Origin: Adiantum capillus-veneris
Taxonomy: Eukaryota; Streptophyta; Polypodiopsida; Polypodiales; Pteridaceae
Assembly: GCA_014529385.2 (NCBI GenBank)
Contig: CM043970.1
Location: 68,036,567-68,100,566, forward strand
DNA: 64,000 bases
Direction: 5' to 3'
The translations under genes and the position numbers were made by a program. Positions 21,190 through 32,085 of this stretch are shown here, one piece after another. The notes below the pieces were generated by a model. The model had not been told where the DNA came from and made no database searches. It saw only the letters and a list, made by a program, of their open reading frames with translations. Positions within the stretch are counted from its first letter, which is position 1. Every line of letters begins with the position of its first letter.

Positions 21190-22250
21190 TCTTGTTGTGG
21201 TTTGAAAAAAGTACAAGCAATGGAGCAAACAAAAGAAAAAACGACAACAAAGACTGCACTCACATTGACAACTAGGTCATGTGAGGGACGACATGAATTC
21301 CCCTAATGAAGTTTGGCATGAAATTTTGGGGTATACTCAAAAGGGTAACCACAGTGTAGATGATTTTGTCATGTGGCCATTGAGAAAGACTCTAAAGCCT
21401 ACAATGTACATTAAACCTCTGTACCAAGACATCCCTCTTAACCATATTGGTTTGTCATGGAAACATTTATGGCAATGTCCCATCCTGAAAACGGATACTT
21501 ACTCTCAAAATTGTATGGCACTTGGAATGTAAACAATTTCACAAATACAATAAAGGTCGAGTAGTTCCAAAAGTCCTTAACAGAACAGGACATTGAACTT
21601 ACCTATCCCGCTCTGACATGGTATGGATTAGAGCCATGTCTCAAAATGATTACACGAATCTTTTGTTTGCTTTAGTTTTCAGCACTTAACAAGCACCTAA
21701 CAAGCACCTAACTCACCCGCGCAGAAGTAGTGCTGATTGAGGCAATGTCCATGTGATGCTAAGTTTGCTTTGCAAGCTCAATAGATTGCATTTGTTTCAT
21801 CCTTATCCCTCTCGCACCAATGCGGTACTAAGTAGGGCCAAGTCCCACTTGATGCTAGGTTTGCTTCTCTACTCCAAAGGCACTACTAATTTTGTTTGTT
21901 TAATTGATGGCTTCATCAGTGAAGACACTTTTGTTAAACTATACACTACTTTTTAAAATTTGAACCGTGAGTCCAATGAGTGGGAAAAACGTGTCTTAGC
22001 TTATTATGCACCCTCTTTGAAATTTGAAATTCCGGTTGTGAAGAAAAGGACACGCACTCTGTGTAATTAGCAAAAAATTGTGTAAATTTCTTGAAATCAT
22101 GCCAAAACCTCTAAAATTTTCTCCTTGGAAAGAAGGTAAGGGATTAATGTATGTTAATTTCCTAATACAGAACAAAGAGTGGTGTGAAGGTTATGCCTTT
22201 CAATGCTTTCACTAATTTGTTTAATACACACTATTAAAACTAAGAGATCA
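21190..22250. other. No recognisable gene
   Basis: Short frames only. One diverged copy of the 22.26-kb repeat (ccctctcgcaccaatgcggt...) lies at 21788-21855. A possible unit-like frame at 21281-21532 matches nothing I recognise. Confidence 0.4.
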
Positions 22251-22257
22251 AGTTTTC

Positions 22258-22665
22258 TTCCTTATAGCCTCTCTCACCGAGGCGGTACTAGTTAAGGGCA
22301 CGTCTCGACGTTATAGGGGCAAGCACTTTGCACTATTAATTTTGATAAACCTAAGAGATTAGGTTTTCATTTTTTCCCTTTACCCTCCTATGCCGATGCG
22401 GTACTAGTCACATCTCGATCTTATAGGGGCATGCATACTACACTATTAATTTTGATAAACCTACGAGATCAGGTTTTTTTTTTTGCCCTTTACCCTCCCG
22501 CACCGACGCGGCACGTCCCAGCGTTATAGGGGCATGCATAATGCATCACTATTAATTTTGATAAACCTACAAGATCCGGGTTTTGTTTTCTGCCCTTTAC
22601 CCTCCGGTGCCGACTCGGTACTAGTTAGGGGCATGTCCCGGCATTATAGGGGCAAGCACACTGCA
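22258..22665. repeat. Four tandem ~112-bp units
   Basis: Each unit has 'ccctttaccctcc..caccgacgcggtacta', 'ggggcatgtcccg.cgttataggggca.gca' and 'actattaattttgataaacctaagagat.aggtttt'. The 'gcggtacta' anchors fall at about 22282, 22397, 22507 and 22615. Diverged relatives appear at about 21800 and 22990. Confidence 0.88.
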
Positions 22666-22669
22666 CGTT

Positions 22670-23040
22670 CAAATCCAAAATCAAGGCTGCCATCATGAAG
22701 GTAAGCTCTACCCTGACTCTGCCTAGGTGCTATCTTAAAACATACAAGTGATCTTGCGAGCTGCTAACCATGTGGCCCTTGCCTGATCAGTGGCAGTCAA
22801 TCGAAAGCTTGAGCCTCAGAATCCAATGAACAATAGGTTGACAACTTGAGCCTCAGATCAGCATGTATATTATTACTGCCACTTCTACTAGCGTAGCTGG
22901 CCAATTAAGACGTGATCAATGTTTCTGTGTGAACATTTTAATTCGGGAAAATAATTAGCGGTGATAATTTGCAGCTCCTATCTAAATGTTTCACGCCCAC
23001 GCGATATGGACTAGGGCCATGTCCCTCTGTAAGATAGAAA
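22670..23040. other. No recognisable gene
   Basis: Non-coding by eye, except for a diverged half-unit of the 22.26-kb repeat near 22985-23030. Confidence 0.4.
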
Positions 23041-23043
23041 AAT

Positions 23044-23319
23044 TCATGATGGTGAAGCACGTACCTTCTCGGCAGATAATAGCGCCATCCCTGCTTCAGC
23101 TCCCCTAAAGAGATCGAGAGAATGATAGAGATGGAGAGAGAGGTCGGAGATGGCAGTGGCCACTGTTTTGCCCACCTCTGTATCTTGCTTTTCAAAGGTT
23201 TTCCCCACACTGTGAGGAGCAGCTACATCAGCACTGCAGCCCTCTTGCAAGCAAAAACTTTTGTGTGTCAATGCTAGATTATTGTAGTCTGAGCCCATGT
23301 TCTTTTGTTTTTCTCTCAA
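23044..23319 (-). CDS. Hypothetical small ORF or exon (unrecognised)
   Basis: A 91-codon reverse frame from 23319 (a second Met eight codons in gives MGSDYNNLALTHKSF) follows a GA-rich tract on its own strand (23335-23378), as in many plant 5' leaders. A good donor-like AAG/GTACGTGC falls near its end at about 23062, and an acceptor-like CTTACAG lies at about 23027-23033. The downstream sequence does not stay open and resembles a local repeat. Could be an exon of a dead gene or chance. Confidence 0.2.
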   Translation of the reverse strand: MREKQKNMGSDYNNLALTHKSFCLQEGCSADVAAPHSVGKTFEKQDTEVGKTVATAISDLSLHLYHSLDLFRGAEAGMALLSAEKVRASPS

Positions 23320-23333
23320 ATCAGCTATCTCCT

Positions 23334-23334
<1 letters not shown>

Positions 23335-23378
<44 letters not shown>
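23335..23378. repeat. (CT)n microsatellite
   Basis: About 20 CT units, slightly interrupted at the left end. Confidence 0.95.
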
Positions 23379-23379
<1 letters not shown>

Positions 23380-23542
23380 ACCCCCCCTAGCGTATACCTA
23401 ACTCAACTGTGCTGACAAGAAAGCTGGGCCGAGAAAAGGCGAAGCTAAGCTACTCAGTGTTCTTTGCTGAACATGCCTTACAATATTTAGTGGGAATGTT
23501 ATTTAGAGTAACAAGGCTAAACCCTCCTTTATTTTGTGCCCA

Positions 23543-24090
23543 TGGATTCTGAGGCTCAATTAGCTTCTGGCTGACTGTCTGTTGCTGATGATCTGGCAGG
23601 CTCAACTTCTAGTTGTAAGCTTGCCCAGATGGACACTTTCCCTTCAAAGTGCAGTTTTCAAAGCAGGAACCCCAAGGGTGATCAGTGTTGTGGAAAAATC
23701 AATTTTCAAACCTTACACAATTCCTCCATGGGTTTTCTAAAAGGAATATTTGAACAAGTGAGCTTACATTTCATGTTTTTACACTATTTTTGTCAAGATC
23801 TCAGCAAGATTTTTCCTTTTTCTCCACTTCTCATGCAACATTTTTGAATTTCAAATCTTCACGAATGTAAGTTGGGATACTTTTTCCAAACAGTGCCAAG
23901 GGTTCCTTGTTCAGAGTAACTCTAGCAGTGTCCTTCTTGATTACAAGTTGGGCTGCTGTTCCATCAGCTCCACTATGCCCATTGCTCCAGTGTGAACAAC
24001 CGTACCCTCTTAATTAGCGGAGACTCTAGCTATGTGGTTGATGCTCGCTTGCTCAAGAACGAGTCCTTGATTTTCGCCTTTAAAGTCCTC
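23543..24090 (+). pseudogene. Degenerate gene-like segment, unrecognised
   Basis: ATG at 23543 opens MDSEAQLASG, a TGA, then a long continuous reading (LSVADDLAGSTSSCKLAQ..., through 23757) ending at a donor-like CAA/GTGAGC. An acceptor-like CCAAACAG near 23890 precedes another open stretch with SSSVLLDYKLGCC and, frame-shifted, SGDSSYVVDARLLKNESL to about 24085. Codon texture and splice-like signals suggest remains of a host gene, but I recognise no family. Confidence 0.25.
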
Positions 24091-24111
24091 ACACTTCATC
24101 AGTAGCAACAA

Positions 24112-24133
24112 GCACACACACACACACACACAC

Positions 24134-24197
<64 letters not shown>
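24112..24197. repeat. Compound microsatellite (CA)n(TA)n(GA)n
   Basis: Consecutive CA, TA and GA dinucleotide runs, each of roughly 10-20 units. Confidence 0.97.
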
Positions 24198-24594
24198 TTT
24201 ATTATTTATTTTAGTACTCTGCATGTATAAGAGATGAGTCTCACAAAATACTAGTGGCAATACTGGTATTTATTAAATTTTGCAATCTAGCGGTCCCATT
24301 TTTCGACTTTGATATTAGCAATATTTAGGAGACGATGCCCGTAGTCTTAGAAATCTTGCAAATACCATGCTTTTTGTGAGTATTAGCTGACTCTTTGGAA
24401 GACTAATGAATGAGAATGCAAAAGCAAAAGTGAAGGTCCCGACTCCTTTTTTAAGGGAAGGGAAGATCGTGCAACCAATGGGTTTTAAATTTCAACAACT
24501 ACCATGACCATGTGACAAAAATTTTACACTTTAAATCTCACTAAATATCTTGATTATGTATGTGAGACTCAGCTCTAAGATAAAACATAGTTAT

Positions 24595-24985
24595 CTTGTG
24601 CCTAGTCCTTTCCGTGCTAAATTCATAGATGGAAAGCATGTAAGGTGGAGGTCAAAATTAACCAAAGACTTCAATGAGAGCATAGCATTGGGTTGAAGCA
24701 TGCAGGCACAACTGGTGGGAGAGGTTATATTGGAGCCTAATGCTTCGCATGTTTTTTATGTTAGCACTCTTCTTGGCTCTGTTCAAAAGGAAGTGACATA
24801 TGTTATGACCATTTCAAACTTCCCTCGATGTACTTATGAGGATTTTTGAAAAAGAGACAACTAACCCCTCACATATGTGCCTTGCAAGCACATGTAATTT
24901 GTGTATTTTTGTGTTTCTGGGTTGGAATCTATAGCTCATGAGTTTGTGCATCAGGATGCACTAACAAAACTGGAGTTGTTCTAGG
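24595..24985 (+). pseudogene. Transposase-like fragment with SWIM zinc finger
   Basis: Collinear reading gives RAKFIDGKHVRWRSKLTKDF, NESIALG, then VILEPNASHVFYVSTLLGS, SNFPRCTYEDF, YVPCKHM-FVYFCVSGLES and HEFVHQDALTKLELF. The CT(C/Y)xxF...PCKH pattern is a SWIM-type finger, common in MULE-like transposases; the second Cys of the CxC pair reads Tyr. A stop sits between the two Cys pairs. Only the C-terminal domain is seen; the DDE core is absent. Confidence 0.6.
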
Positions 24986-25107
24986 GATTGGGTGGGTCAC
25001 AGTTTTAGGGATTGGGTGCCTGGAGTTTTGATAGCTCATGTTACTGAATCAAATATGAATTTATATTGTAGCAACAATCACCGTCATGTGTTGGAGTTTT
25101 CAATCCT

Positions 25108-26109
25108 CTACGGATTTTTGTTGGACTGCCTACACTTGAGATTATGGATGGGCTTAATCAAAAAATCAATTTGTGTTACAATTGTATTTATTTTCACTCG
25201 AGAAAATACACGCTCGGTTTTTTTTGCTCGGTGTATGGATTTCCTCCATTCAGTAAGCACTTTGTCCTTGCTATCACTTGCAAGGAATTGCTTCGTTATG
25301 GAAACTCGTAGAGTTTTCCATGTCCTTGGGGCTTCGCCATTCCCGCGGAGAGTATCCCACCATTGACGATCAGATTTTTGAAAGTGCATAGCTACATGGT
25401 GGAGCTTAGAGGACTCTTTGATGCCCTCGTCTCCAAAGGCCGCATTGAATTGCTGGATGAAGGCCAATACTTTGTCAGTAGCACCAAAGGTGCCATCATA
25501 GGTGAGAAAAGAGATACTTTTCCTCCCTCTTTGAACTTTTAAAGCTTTTGGGACCTTTTCCAAGCAGGGTAGGATTTGCGATGTCCTCTCCTCTTGTATT
25601 CTCTAGGAGAATAACCACTACTGCGTAGGAGGAGGAGGAATGTGAAGAAGAAGAAGAAGAAGAGGGTGACCTCTTTCTTGCCTTCTTCTTCCTTTGTTCT
25701 CTCTCTTCCCTTTCAAAGTGTCGAGGAGAAGGACTACTGGATGATCTTTTTCACTTGGGAGGAGTTGGGGATCATCAAGACCTCCGTCTTTGTGGAGCCA
25801 AATCTTCAGAGGAATTCGGAGATTCACTTCGTTCTTGCTCATTGGATTCCTCCTCTTCTCTTATCGGAGAGAGTCTTACTATTGAAAGCCTCAACAAGAG
25901 GCTTCCTAAGCTCTCTCTATTCTTGGAGAGGAAGGGAAATCCCATAAGCACAAAGTTGTTGAGTAACTTTGGCTTGCAAAGAAGGGTTGCCCATAGCTTG
26001 TTGCAACCTGGTAACAAGATAGTTCACATGGGGCATCATCAATAGCACCTTCATGTGCAAAATCAAAGTTGTCAATATTCATTCTACTCTCTTGATTATT
26101 ATCAACCAT
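25108..26109 (-). pseudogene. Gypsy-type gag fragment
   Basis: The downstream reverse frame (25563-25108) reads ISFLTYDGTFGATDKVLAF, IQQFNAAFGDE, LHHVAMHFQKSDRQWWDTL and ITKQFL, the normal retrotransposon gag layout including the W-W spacing. Upstream reverse frames (26109-25906, 26017-25775, 25842-25618) supply an N-terminal part beginning MVDNNQESRMNIDN and an S/E/R-rich linker in shifted frames. No zinc knuckle or pol follows. A PBS- and LTR-like pair lies upstream at 26498-26516 and beyond. Confidence 0.7.
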
Positions 26110-26497
26110 GCTAATTAAGCTTATGTGTATGCTACTTCGTGCTTTGGTACCCTCAAAAACCTTAGTTTCTACTCTTCTTTACCTTTGAAAATTAGCTCTC
26201 AAGCAGCCACACCTGTGGTTTAGAGATTGTTGATTGCAAAGAGTAGTGGAGAGGGTCTAACATTGCTTGGTTGATTATGGTTCCTATTGAGCTTGCTAGT
26301 AGATCAATAATGATAAAGCCAAAGGAAATCCCCAAGAGACTTCATTATTAAGTCTATAGTTCCCAATGGTATACCTTGAACTAAGTCCTTTTCAACCAGG
26401 ATAATAGATCCCTGTCCCACTTACCCTCTTGCAATGGACATGTCCAACCTTTCATGGACAACTTAAGGACCTCTCTTCTTCAGCAAGAAAAGAGAAA

Positions 26498-26516
26498 CTA
26501 ATATCTGTGACACCAA
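26498..26516 (-). other. Probable PBS of the reverse gypsy element
   Basis: On the reverse strand, TTGGTGTCACAGATATTAG directly follows a TTACA terminus at 26517. The position upstream of the gag at 26109 is right for a PBS; the primer tRNA is not identified. Confidence 0.5.
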
Positions 26517-26674
26517 TGTAATGGAAATGACCTATGAACATTGAGAATAGCGGAATTAAGAAACTTTTAGTGAGCATTTTTATGGGACTACTTTGAGAAA
26601 ATAGAGGGTGAACTTGATTAGAGGTAGCAACATAACCATATAATTAATTAACTTCGCATGAACAATAATTTGCA

Positions 26675-26705
<31 letters not shown>

Positions 26706-27926
26706 ACTTGGCAACAATTCAGGACCGGATTTATGTGGAGCCGGTCCCCCCTCCAAAATGCTTTTGTATAATAGTTTCTCCCATAAAGAGAAACTTGCTA
26801 CAATACAACCTTTGTGTTCCTTGAAACGTTGATGGTGCAATGAAGATAGACCTTCATGCACCACAAATACACCCGTAACTTAGGTAAATGGAAGCTTTAG
26901 CTTGTCCCCATACTCAGTCCCAAGACCTCAAACACCTTAGAAGGTGGAGAGAGCTAGCCCCGAGATAGCAGGGAATAAGGGTAGGAAAGAGGAAGAAGAA
27001 GCATTCTTACGAGAAAAAAATAGTTCCTCACACTTATCATCACTCTTGTTGCTTAGCATAGCATAATGGAATAGTAAACATGATGAGGAAGATGGCAAGA
27101 TTAAGCATTGAAACATGGCTCTTGGTTGGATTTCATTCCATAGCCAAGAGTGTTGGTGCAAGCTCTCAACTTCTCAACAAGCTTGAAGTTCTTACACTTA
27201 GCACTTAACACAATGAGAGAGTGTGTGAGTGTGTGTGAGGGAGTATATGCCCCAAGCTAGCCCTCTACTTTCATGGTCAACCCCCTCTTCTATCTCATGC
27301 TTGTGGCTCATTGGTTCTCTCAAGCCTAGCCAATCACAAGCCTTGGTCACAACTAGCAATAGAGGTAGCCTTTGGACAAGTGTCCTCCTTTCCCTTTTGA
27401 GAGAGAGAACTTGATAAATGCTAAACAATTAATTTAGTTAGCTAAATTCTCATTGGACCTCTCTAAGGGTCAACCAATAGGCTTTAGGCACACCATTAGG
27501 GAAACCTAGCTAGGGGCTTGACATGTGTCCCTTTTGCCTCTTTGAGCAAGGGGTGCCCTTTGGATGAGGGAGTGGTCACTCAACCCCACCCCCTACTCTC
27601 ATGGTTCGCCCCCTCCTTTGTAGGACTTGCTTTGACTTCAAGTGCCTCAAGCACCTTAGCCCCCAAGTATCTTAAGCATTTCAAGTACCTTAATCATCAA
27701 GCATAATAAGAACCTTAGTCAGCAGCAGGACAAGCACCTCAAGCACCTTAGTCAGCAAGCACAACAAGCACCTCAAGCTTGGGCCGGGTTCCCACCTCAA
27801 GCTCAATCCTATCTTGCCTAAGGTCCTAGGTTTAAGTACTTTTAACACTAAACTTTGGAGGTCTTTAATGAAGCTAACCTTAAGGTCTTTCAGGATCCAT
27901 TAGCTAGCATTTCTCTTTAACAGACC
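26517..27926 (-). repeat. Probable LTR of the reverse gypsy element
   Basis: In plus orientation it starts TGTAATGGAAATG and would end CATTTCTCTTTAACA, giving short inverted termini TGTAA.../TGTTAA.... It includes (GA)n at 26678-26702 and repeated 'caagcacctcaagcacctta' phrases at 27720-27780. No second LTR copy exists in the window, so the left-hand boundary at 27926 is tentative. Confidence 0.35.
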
Positions 27927-28106
27927 ATCTCTCATTTGGACTCATTGACTATGGTCCCATGCTGAGATCGATCCATAAGCACATGTATATGTTGTAACTC
28001 TTGTTCTCGTTTATTCTCTAACATTAAATGATCAATCTAATATGAGAAAATCATTTGAGTTAGTTAGATATTAGATCTTATGACATTAAGTGAGACTCAA
28101 TCATGC

Positions 28107-28135
28107 CTCAATACCTTACCTTGTAAGGTATTGAG
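28107..28135. repeat. 13-bp perfect hairpin
   Basis: CTCAATACCTTAC (28107-28119) and its inverse (28123-28135) around CTT. AT-flanked, no associated gene. Confidence 0.85.
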
Positions 28136-28159
28136 TCATTTTTCACTTATTCCCTCGAT

Positions 28160-28310
28160 CTAGCACATATTTACCAGTACGTGTTTAAAAGCAGGTCTAC
28201 GGAGGAGCTTCTCACATGGCATGCCAACCATCACTCAAATGATGGAATGATGTATGTCTCTACTGATTCACTTGCATGGAGGCACATTGAAACTCTATGC
28301 TAGAACCTCC
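28160..28310 (+). pseudogene. CACTA TNP2 transposase fragment
   Basis: One frame reads STEELLTWHANHHSNDGMM then STDSLAWRHIE, matching the Transposase_21 segment that in CACTA-1 reads TSELLTWHMTNCSTNG...PADLPAWQHIE. Only about 45 residues remain, with no termini nearby. Confidence 0.7.
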
Positions 28311-28379
28311 ATTTAGTAGTTGTGTAATTTTGTTTAGCATTATTCAATTGGCGGCTAGCATACCATATGGGAAATTCCA

Positions 28380-28625
28380 TAGTTCCTTCTTCAAGTTGTG
28401 CCAATGTAAAAAGTAGAGGCATCAACATGCACATGAAAGATCTTATTGTAATCTGGTGACTTAAGAATTGGTGCCGATACCAATGCTTGCTTCAATTTTT
28501 GAAACAACTTCTCACTATCTTTTGTCCAATTGAAGGTCACCATCCAGACATAAAGAGGTTTAGCAATGAATGTGTACCTATAGATAAACTTCTTGGGGGA
28601 TTTTTCTTTTTGCGAGCTTTTTGTT
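28380..28625 (-). pseudogene. Gypsy RT/RNase H junction fragment
   Basis: Reverse reading: FIAKPLYVWMVTFNWTKDS, EKLFQKLKQALVSAPILK, SPDYNKIFHVHVDAST. This is the RT-thumb to RNase H transition of Ty3-gypsy pol (F.W......F..LK..L..APIL..PD......DAS). No flanking domains. Confidence 0.8.
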
Positions 28626-28639
28626 TCGAGCTTTTACAA

Positions 28640-29030
28640 TTGGAACTGTTTTTTCGAGCTTTTGAAGCCTGATTTTACACTAATGATATCTTTAAGTATC
28701 ATTGTGTAGTATAAAAAACACAAAACCTCACATTACAATCCTTCAACTACCAAACACTTTATAGAAATATGGAAGCACAACAATGCTTATGCAAAATGAA
28801 ACTTTATAAAAAACACCATTTGTATGTATTTTTGAGCATGTACATAAAACATGATTCCAAAAAAATTTGCCATAGTCTCCTTTGTATGGAGACCTCTTCT
28901 TTAAAAAAGTTGTACACCCTTTCTTGGGCTCCCACATGGGATTTCCTTCACATAAAATCTTATTTTCACTACTTAAACGATTTTGTTATCTCACACAAAT
29001 CAACACACAAGCCAATGGTATCAGCGTAAT
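28640..29030. other. No recognisable gene
   Basis: AT-rich with short chance ORFs. A PBS-like TGGTATCAGCG at 29016-29026 has no LTR before it. Confidence 0.4.
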
Positions 29031-29038
29031 TTAACTAC

Positions 29039-29945
29039 TGTTAGCAGCAAGCTAACTCGGATAACATTTTTCAAAGGTTTTATTGTAAAAACACTTATTA
29101 TTTTGATAAATCGAGAATGTTGTAACTCCTACTTTCTAGATAAACAGTGTAATTGATAAACCGAGGCTACAAGCTTCTATATTGTATCAACCTATCTTTA
29201 GTTAGAGCTCCCAGATTATTAGTTTTGACCACAAAAACCTTGGCTAAGATATAAAAGTCAATTTTTGTAAGTATTTTATAAGTTTTTGGATAATGAAACA
29301 AACCGTGAGCTAATGATGCTCACTTCTCTCCTTCGCGTGCTTCCTACTCCCTTCCCGGTTGTCACATTGCAGTCCCATCTGTTGCGTTGCAACCGCAGGT
29401 AAGAGCTCTACGCATTGACGTGAGCATTTCATGGTAATCTGTAGCTTTTGATGTCATCGACCCACGGCCTAATTTCTTCATAAGTAGGAATTTAAGCTTA
29501 AAAATCACAAAATAAGTATAGGCGGGATATTGGGGCATCATTGCTAAAGCATTTAGATGCATTCTGGGTCGAAAACGACTAAGTCAAAAACTCTGCTGTT
29601 AATAATCGTGATTTTTGCACTTGACCTAAAGTGAGATTTGAAAACATAAGCATGTGTGCTTAGGTTTTATAAATATGTCCTAGAAGTTTTGTAGCGTTTG
29701 GATGTCGTTTGATGTTGTAACGGTTATGATTTGTTTGCTAATTAACGACTAGCTTTTGGTGATTTCTATCATTTGAGTGTAGATTGAGTTAGATGCGAGT
29801 TGTATATTTTTTTCCAAGAGATTGACAACCTCTTGTAGCCTCTATGCACTAGTCGAGTCAGCTTCGTCCCATGGATTGACAATTATATTCGTGGTTCTCG
29901 CTATGTCTGCAATAAGATAGGAGTGAGGTTAGACACCCGTCCCAC
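29039..29945 (+). repeat. Copy B 5' LTR (tentative left edge)
   Basis: The right edge is set by the PBS two bases after CCCACA. The left edge is the nearest sensible TG (TGTTAGCAGC). A TATA-like TTTATAAATA occurs at 29672-29681. No 3' LTR copy is found, so the left edge is provisional. Confidence 0.5.
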
Positions 29946-29947
29946 AT

Positions 29948-29965
29948 TTGGCGCCGTTGTTGGGG
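29948..29965 (+). other. Copy B primer-binding site
   Basis: TGGCGCCGTTGTTGGGGA, the PBS form typical of plant Ty3-gypsy elements of the Athila/Tat type (tRNA-Asp class, from general knowledge). It places copy B, and by homology copy A, near that lineage. Confidence 0.85.
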
Positions 29966-30633
29966 ATCGAAGAGACCTAAACTAGGGAAAAACACGAGCG
30001 TTTTGTGTAGTTGTCATTTAACTTCCTCTAGGATCACCTAGATTCAAAACTTTCTTTTTAAAATCGCATACTTAAGATTGTCGTCGTTTGCTGTGTAGAG
30101 GTAGCTTGGAAGTAGGTTGTACTTGCTAAGTACCTTTTAGGATTGTAGGATTAGATTAAGATTTTAAAAATGATTGATGGATGAGACAAGTTTTAAGATC
30201 AAGGCTAAAAAAACCATTAAAAACAAGAAAATGAGTGTTTGTGGATACTTTCCACAACCCCATTGCAGTAAAATCTAGGGGTGGGGTAAGTAGAATCCGA
30301 GGTGGGATCTCAGAACATTGCTCTATCAAAAAGAATCAATTGTGACTTGTTTATGTGAAGCTGCATAATTTCAGGTCTACAGCTAGAAACAACACCAAAA
30401 GACTATTAACCACTAGATCTGGAGATTATATTTTAAAAGTTGTATGAACCAGTGGGTAAGCTTAAGGAAGTATTTGAGGTAAATTTTCAAGAGTTTACAA
30501 CAACTAAAATTATTTACTTTTTCTTGATATTTTAGGCCAAATTAAGTTTTGACTTGACTCAGAGGCTTAAAGTAGATCATAAAAAGATTATCCACTGGCA
30601 AAGTTAAAAAAGGTGCTCATTTTAGGCCAAAAA

Positions 30634-31508
30634 TAAATAATTGCGATTATTTACTTTCAGCTTAAAAGTGACCAAGGTTGATACGAGAGACTCCATGCAT
30701 GTGTACAAACATCTTTTGTAAAGGCCCATAGAATTTGGATCACCAAACTGACCAAAATCTTGGTAAAAATTGAAATATGTACTGATTGTCGAGAACTTGA
30801 GTGTGAATTGGGAAAATCTTGTTCAAACTTAGTGAAACTTGACTCAGAGGCTTATATTGAAGTGATAAACAAGTGTACATGCTCAGCTAATTAAAAAGAT
30901 GCAAACATTTGCTAGAAGTAAATAATCACAATTATTTACTTTTGTCCCATTTTTCAACTTTTTTGACCAACCTAGCATACCTCTAGTTTTAGCATGTTAT
31001 ATTAGCCCACAAAGCAAATTTGGTAAGATTTGGATCATTGGAGTGAAAATTGTGGCCAAATTTGTAAAGTTAGTATGCAGACACAAAACTGTTGACCATT
31101 TGAAGAGGGATTATCCAAACTTGATGAAACTTAGATAGGGAGATTAAGTTGAGCTGTTAACCATTCTGTGTCAACATTGTGGCAAAAAGTTGCATAAACA
31201 TACCAGGAGTAAATAATCGTGATTATTTACATCTGCTACAAAATTGGACATTGCACATTTGAGTATACCCCAAGGTCAAGCATATCAAGTAGACCACACA
31301 AATCAAATTTGGTGAAATTTGAATCACAAAAGTGAGACTTAAGCTAGATTCTTGAAAACTGAGTCTGCGGACATGAAACAGTTGATAACTTGAACACAAT
31401 TTGTTCAAACTCAATGAAACTTGTCCAGAGACCTTAACGAGTTGAATAATTGGCAAAACAAGCCAAAAAGTGCAGAAAATAGAGAAAATCAAATAATCAC
31501 GATTATTT
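30634..31508 (+). repeat. Leader tandem array with phased palindromes (copy B)
   Basis: Dyads built on AAATAATC..GATTATTT lie at 30634-30653, 30916-30941, 31209-31230 (GTAAATAATC-GT-GATTATTTAC) and 31491-31508. Centres are about 285, 291 and 280 bp apart. A half site is at about 30507-30517. Intervening sequence repeats phrases such as 'ttggtgaaatttgaatcac' and 'ttcaaactcaatgaaacttg' in diverged form. The palindrome differs from copy A, but period and position before gag agree. Confidence 0.85.
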
Positions 31509-32085
31509 ACTTCTGATACACACTCGATACACAAAGACTGAATTTTAGACTTTTGAGCTTGTACAATGTTAGAACAACATAATACAAGGCCATCGGTCAA
31601 TTTTGGGTTCGATGGGATCCAAATTGATATAGGTTCACTCAGTTTCCAGGTTGCAGATTAATCCTTTGGCTTTTTGCAAAAGTAGAATCTGAAAGTCTCA
31701 ATTTCTAACTCACTTAGTTCAAATTGAAGTGATACACATAGACCAGTCACAATAGTTAGCAAATGCCAAAAATTGTACATTCTTTGTGAAAGAATAGCTA
31801 ACTTGATTAAAACTGATGCTAGACAAGAAATTGAAAGCTTGATAGGAGTTACAATCAAGTCAAGTGAAAGAAACTGATAACAAGTCAATCCGATGGTAAG
31901 TACTCTATCCAGGGCTTCACAAACAAGTCTACATGAACTTTAGATCTGGTCATATACTAGCAAACCAAGGCATATTTGGAGAGACCTCTAGTAGAGTATC
32001 CACCAAAGAGAGTGTGAATCAAGGCGATCACTTGGACACTATCTTTAAAGAAGTCTGAGATACTTTTTCATAATCAACATCTGAA

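Noticed and set aside
29016-29026. TGGTATCAGCG as a primer-binding site
   Set aside because: No LTR-like TG...CA sequence precedes it and no element starts there; the real PBS is at 29948.
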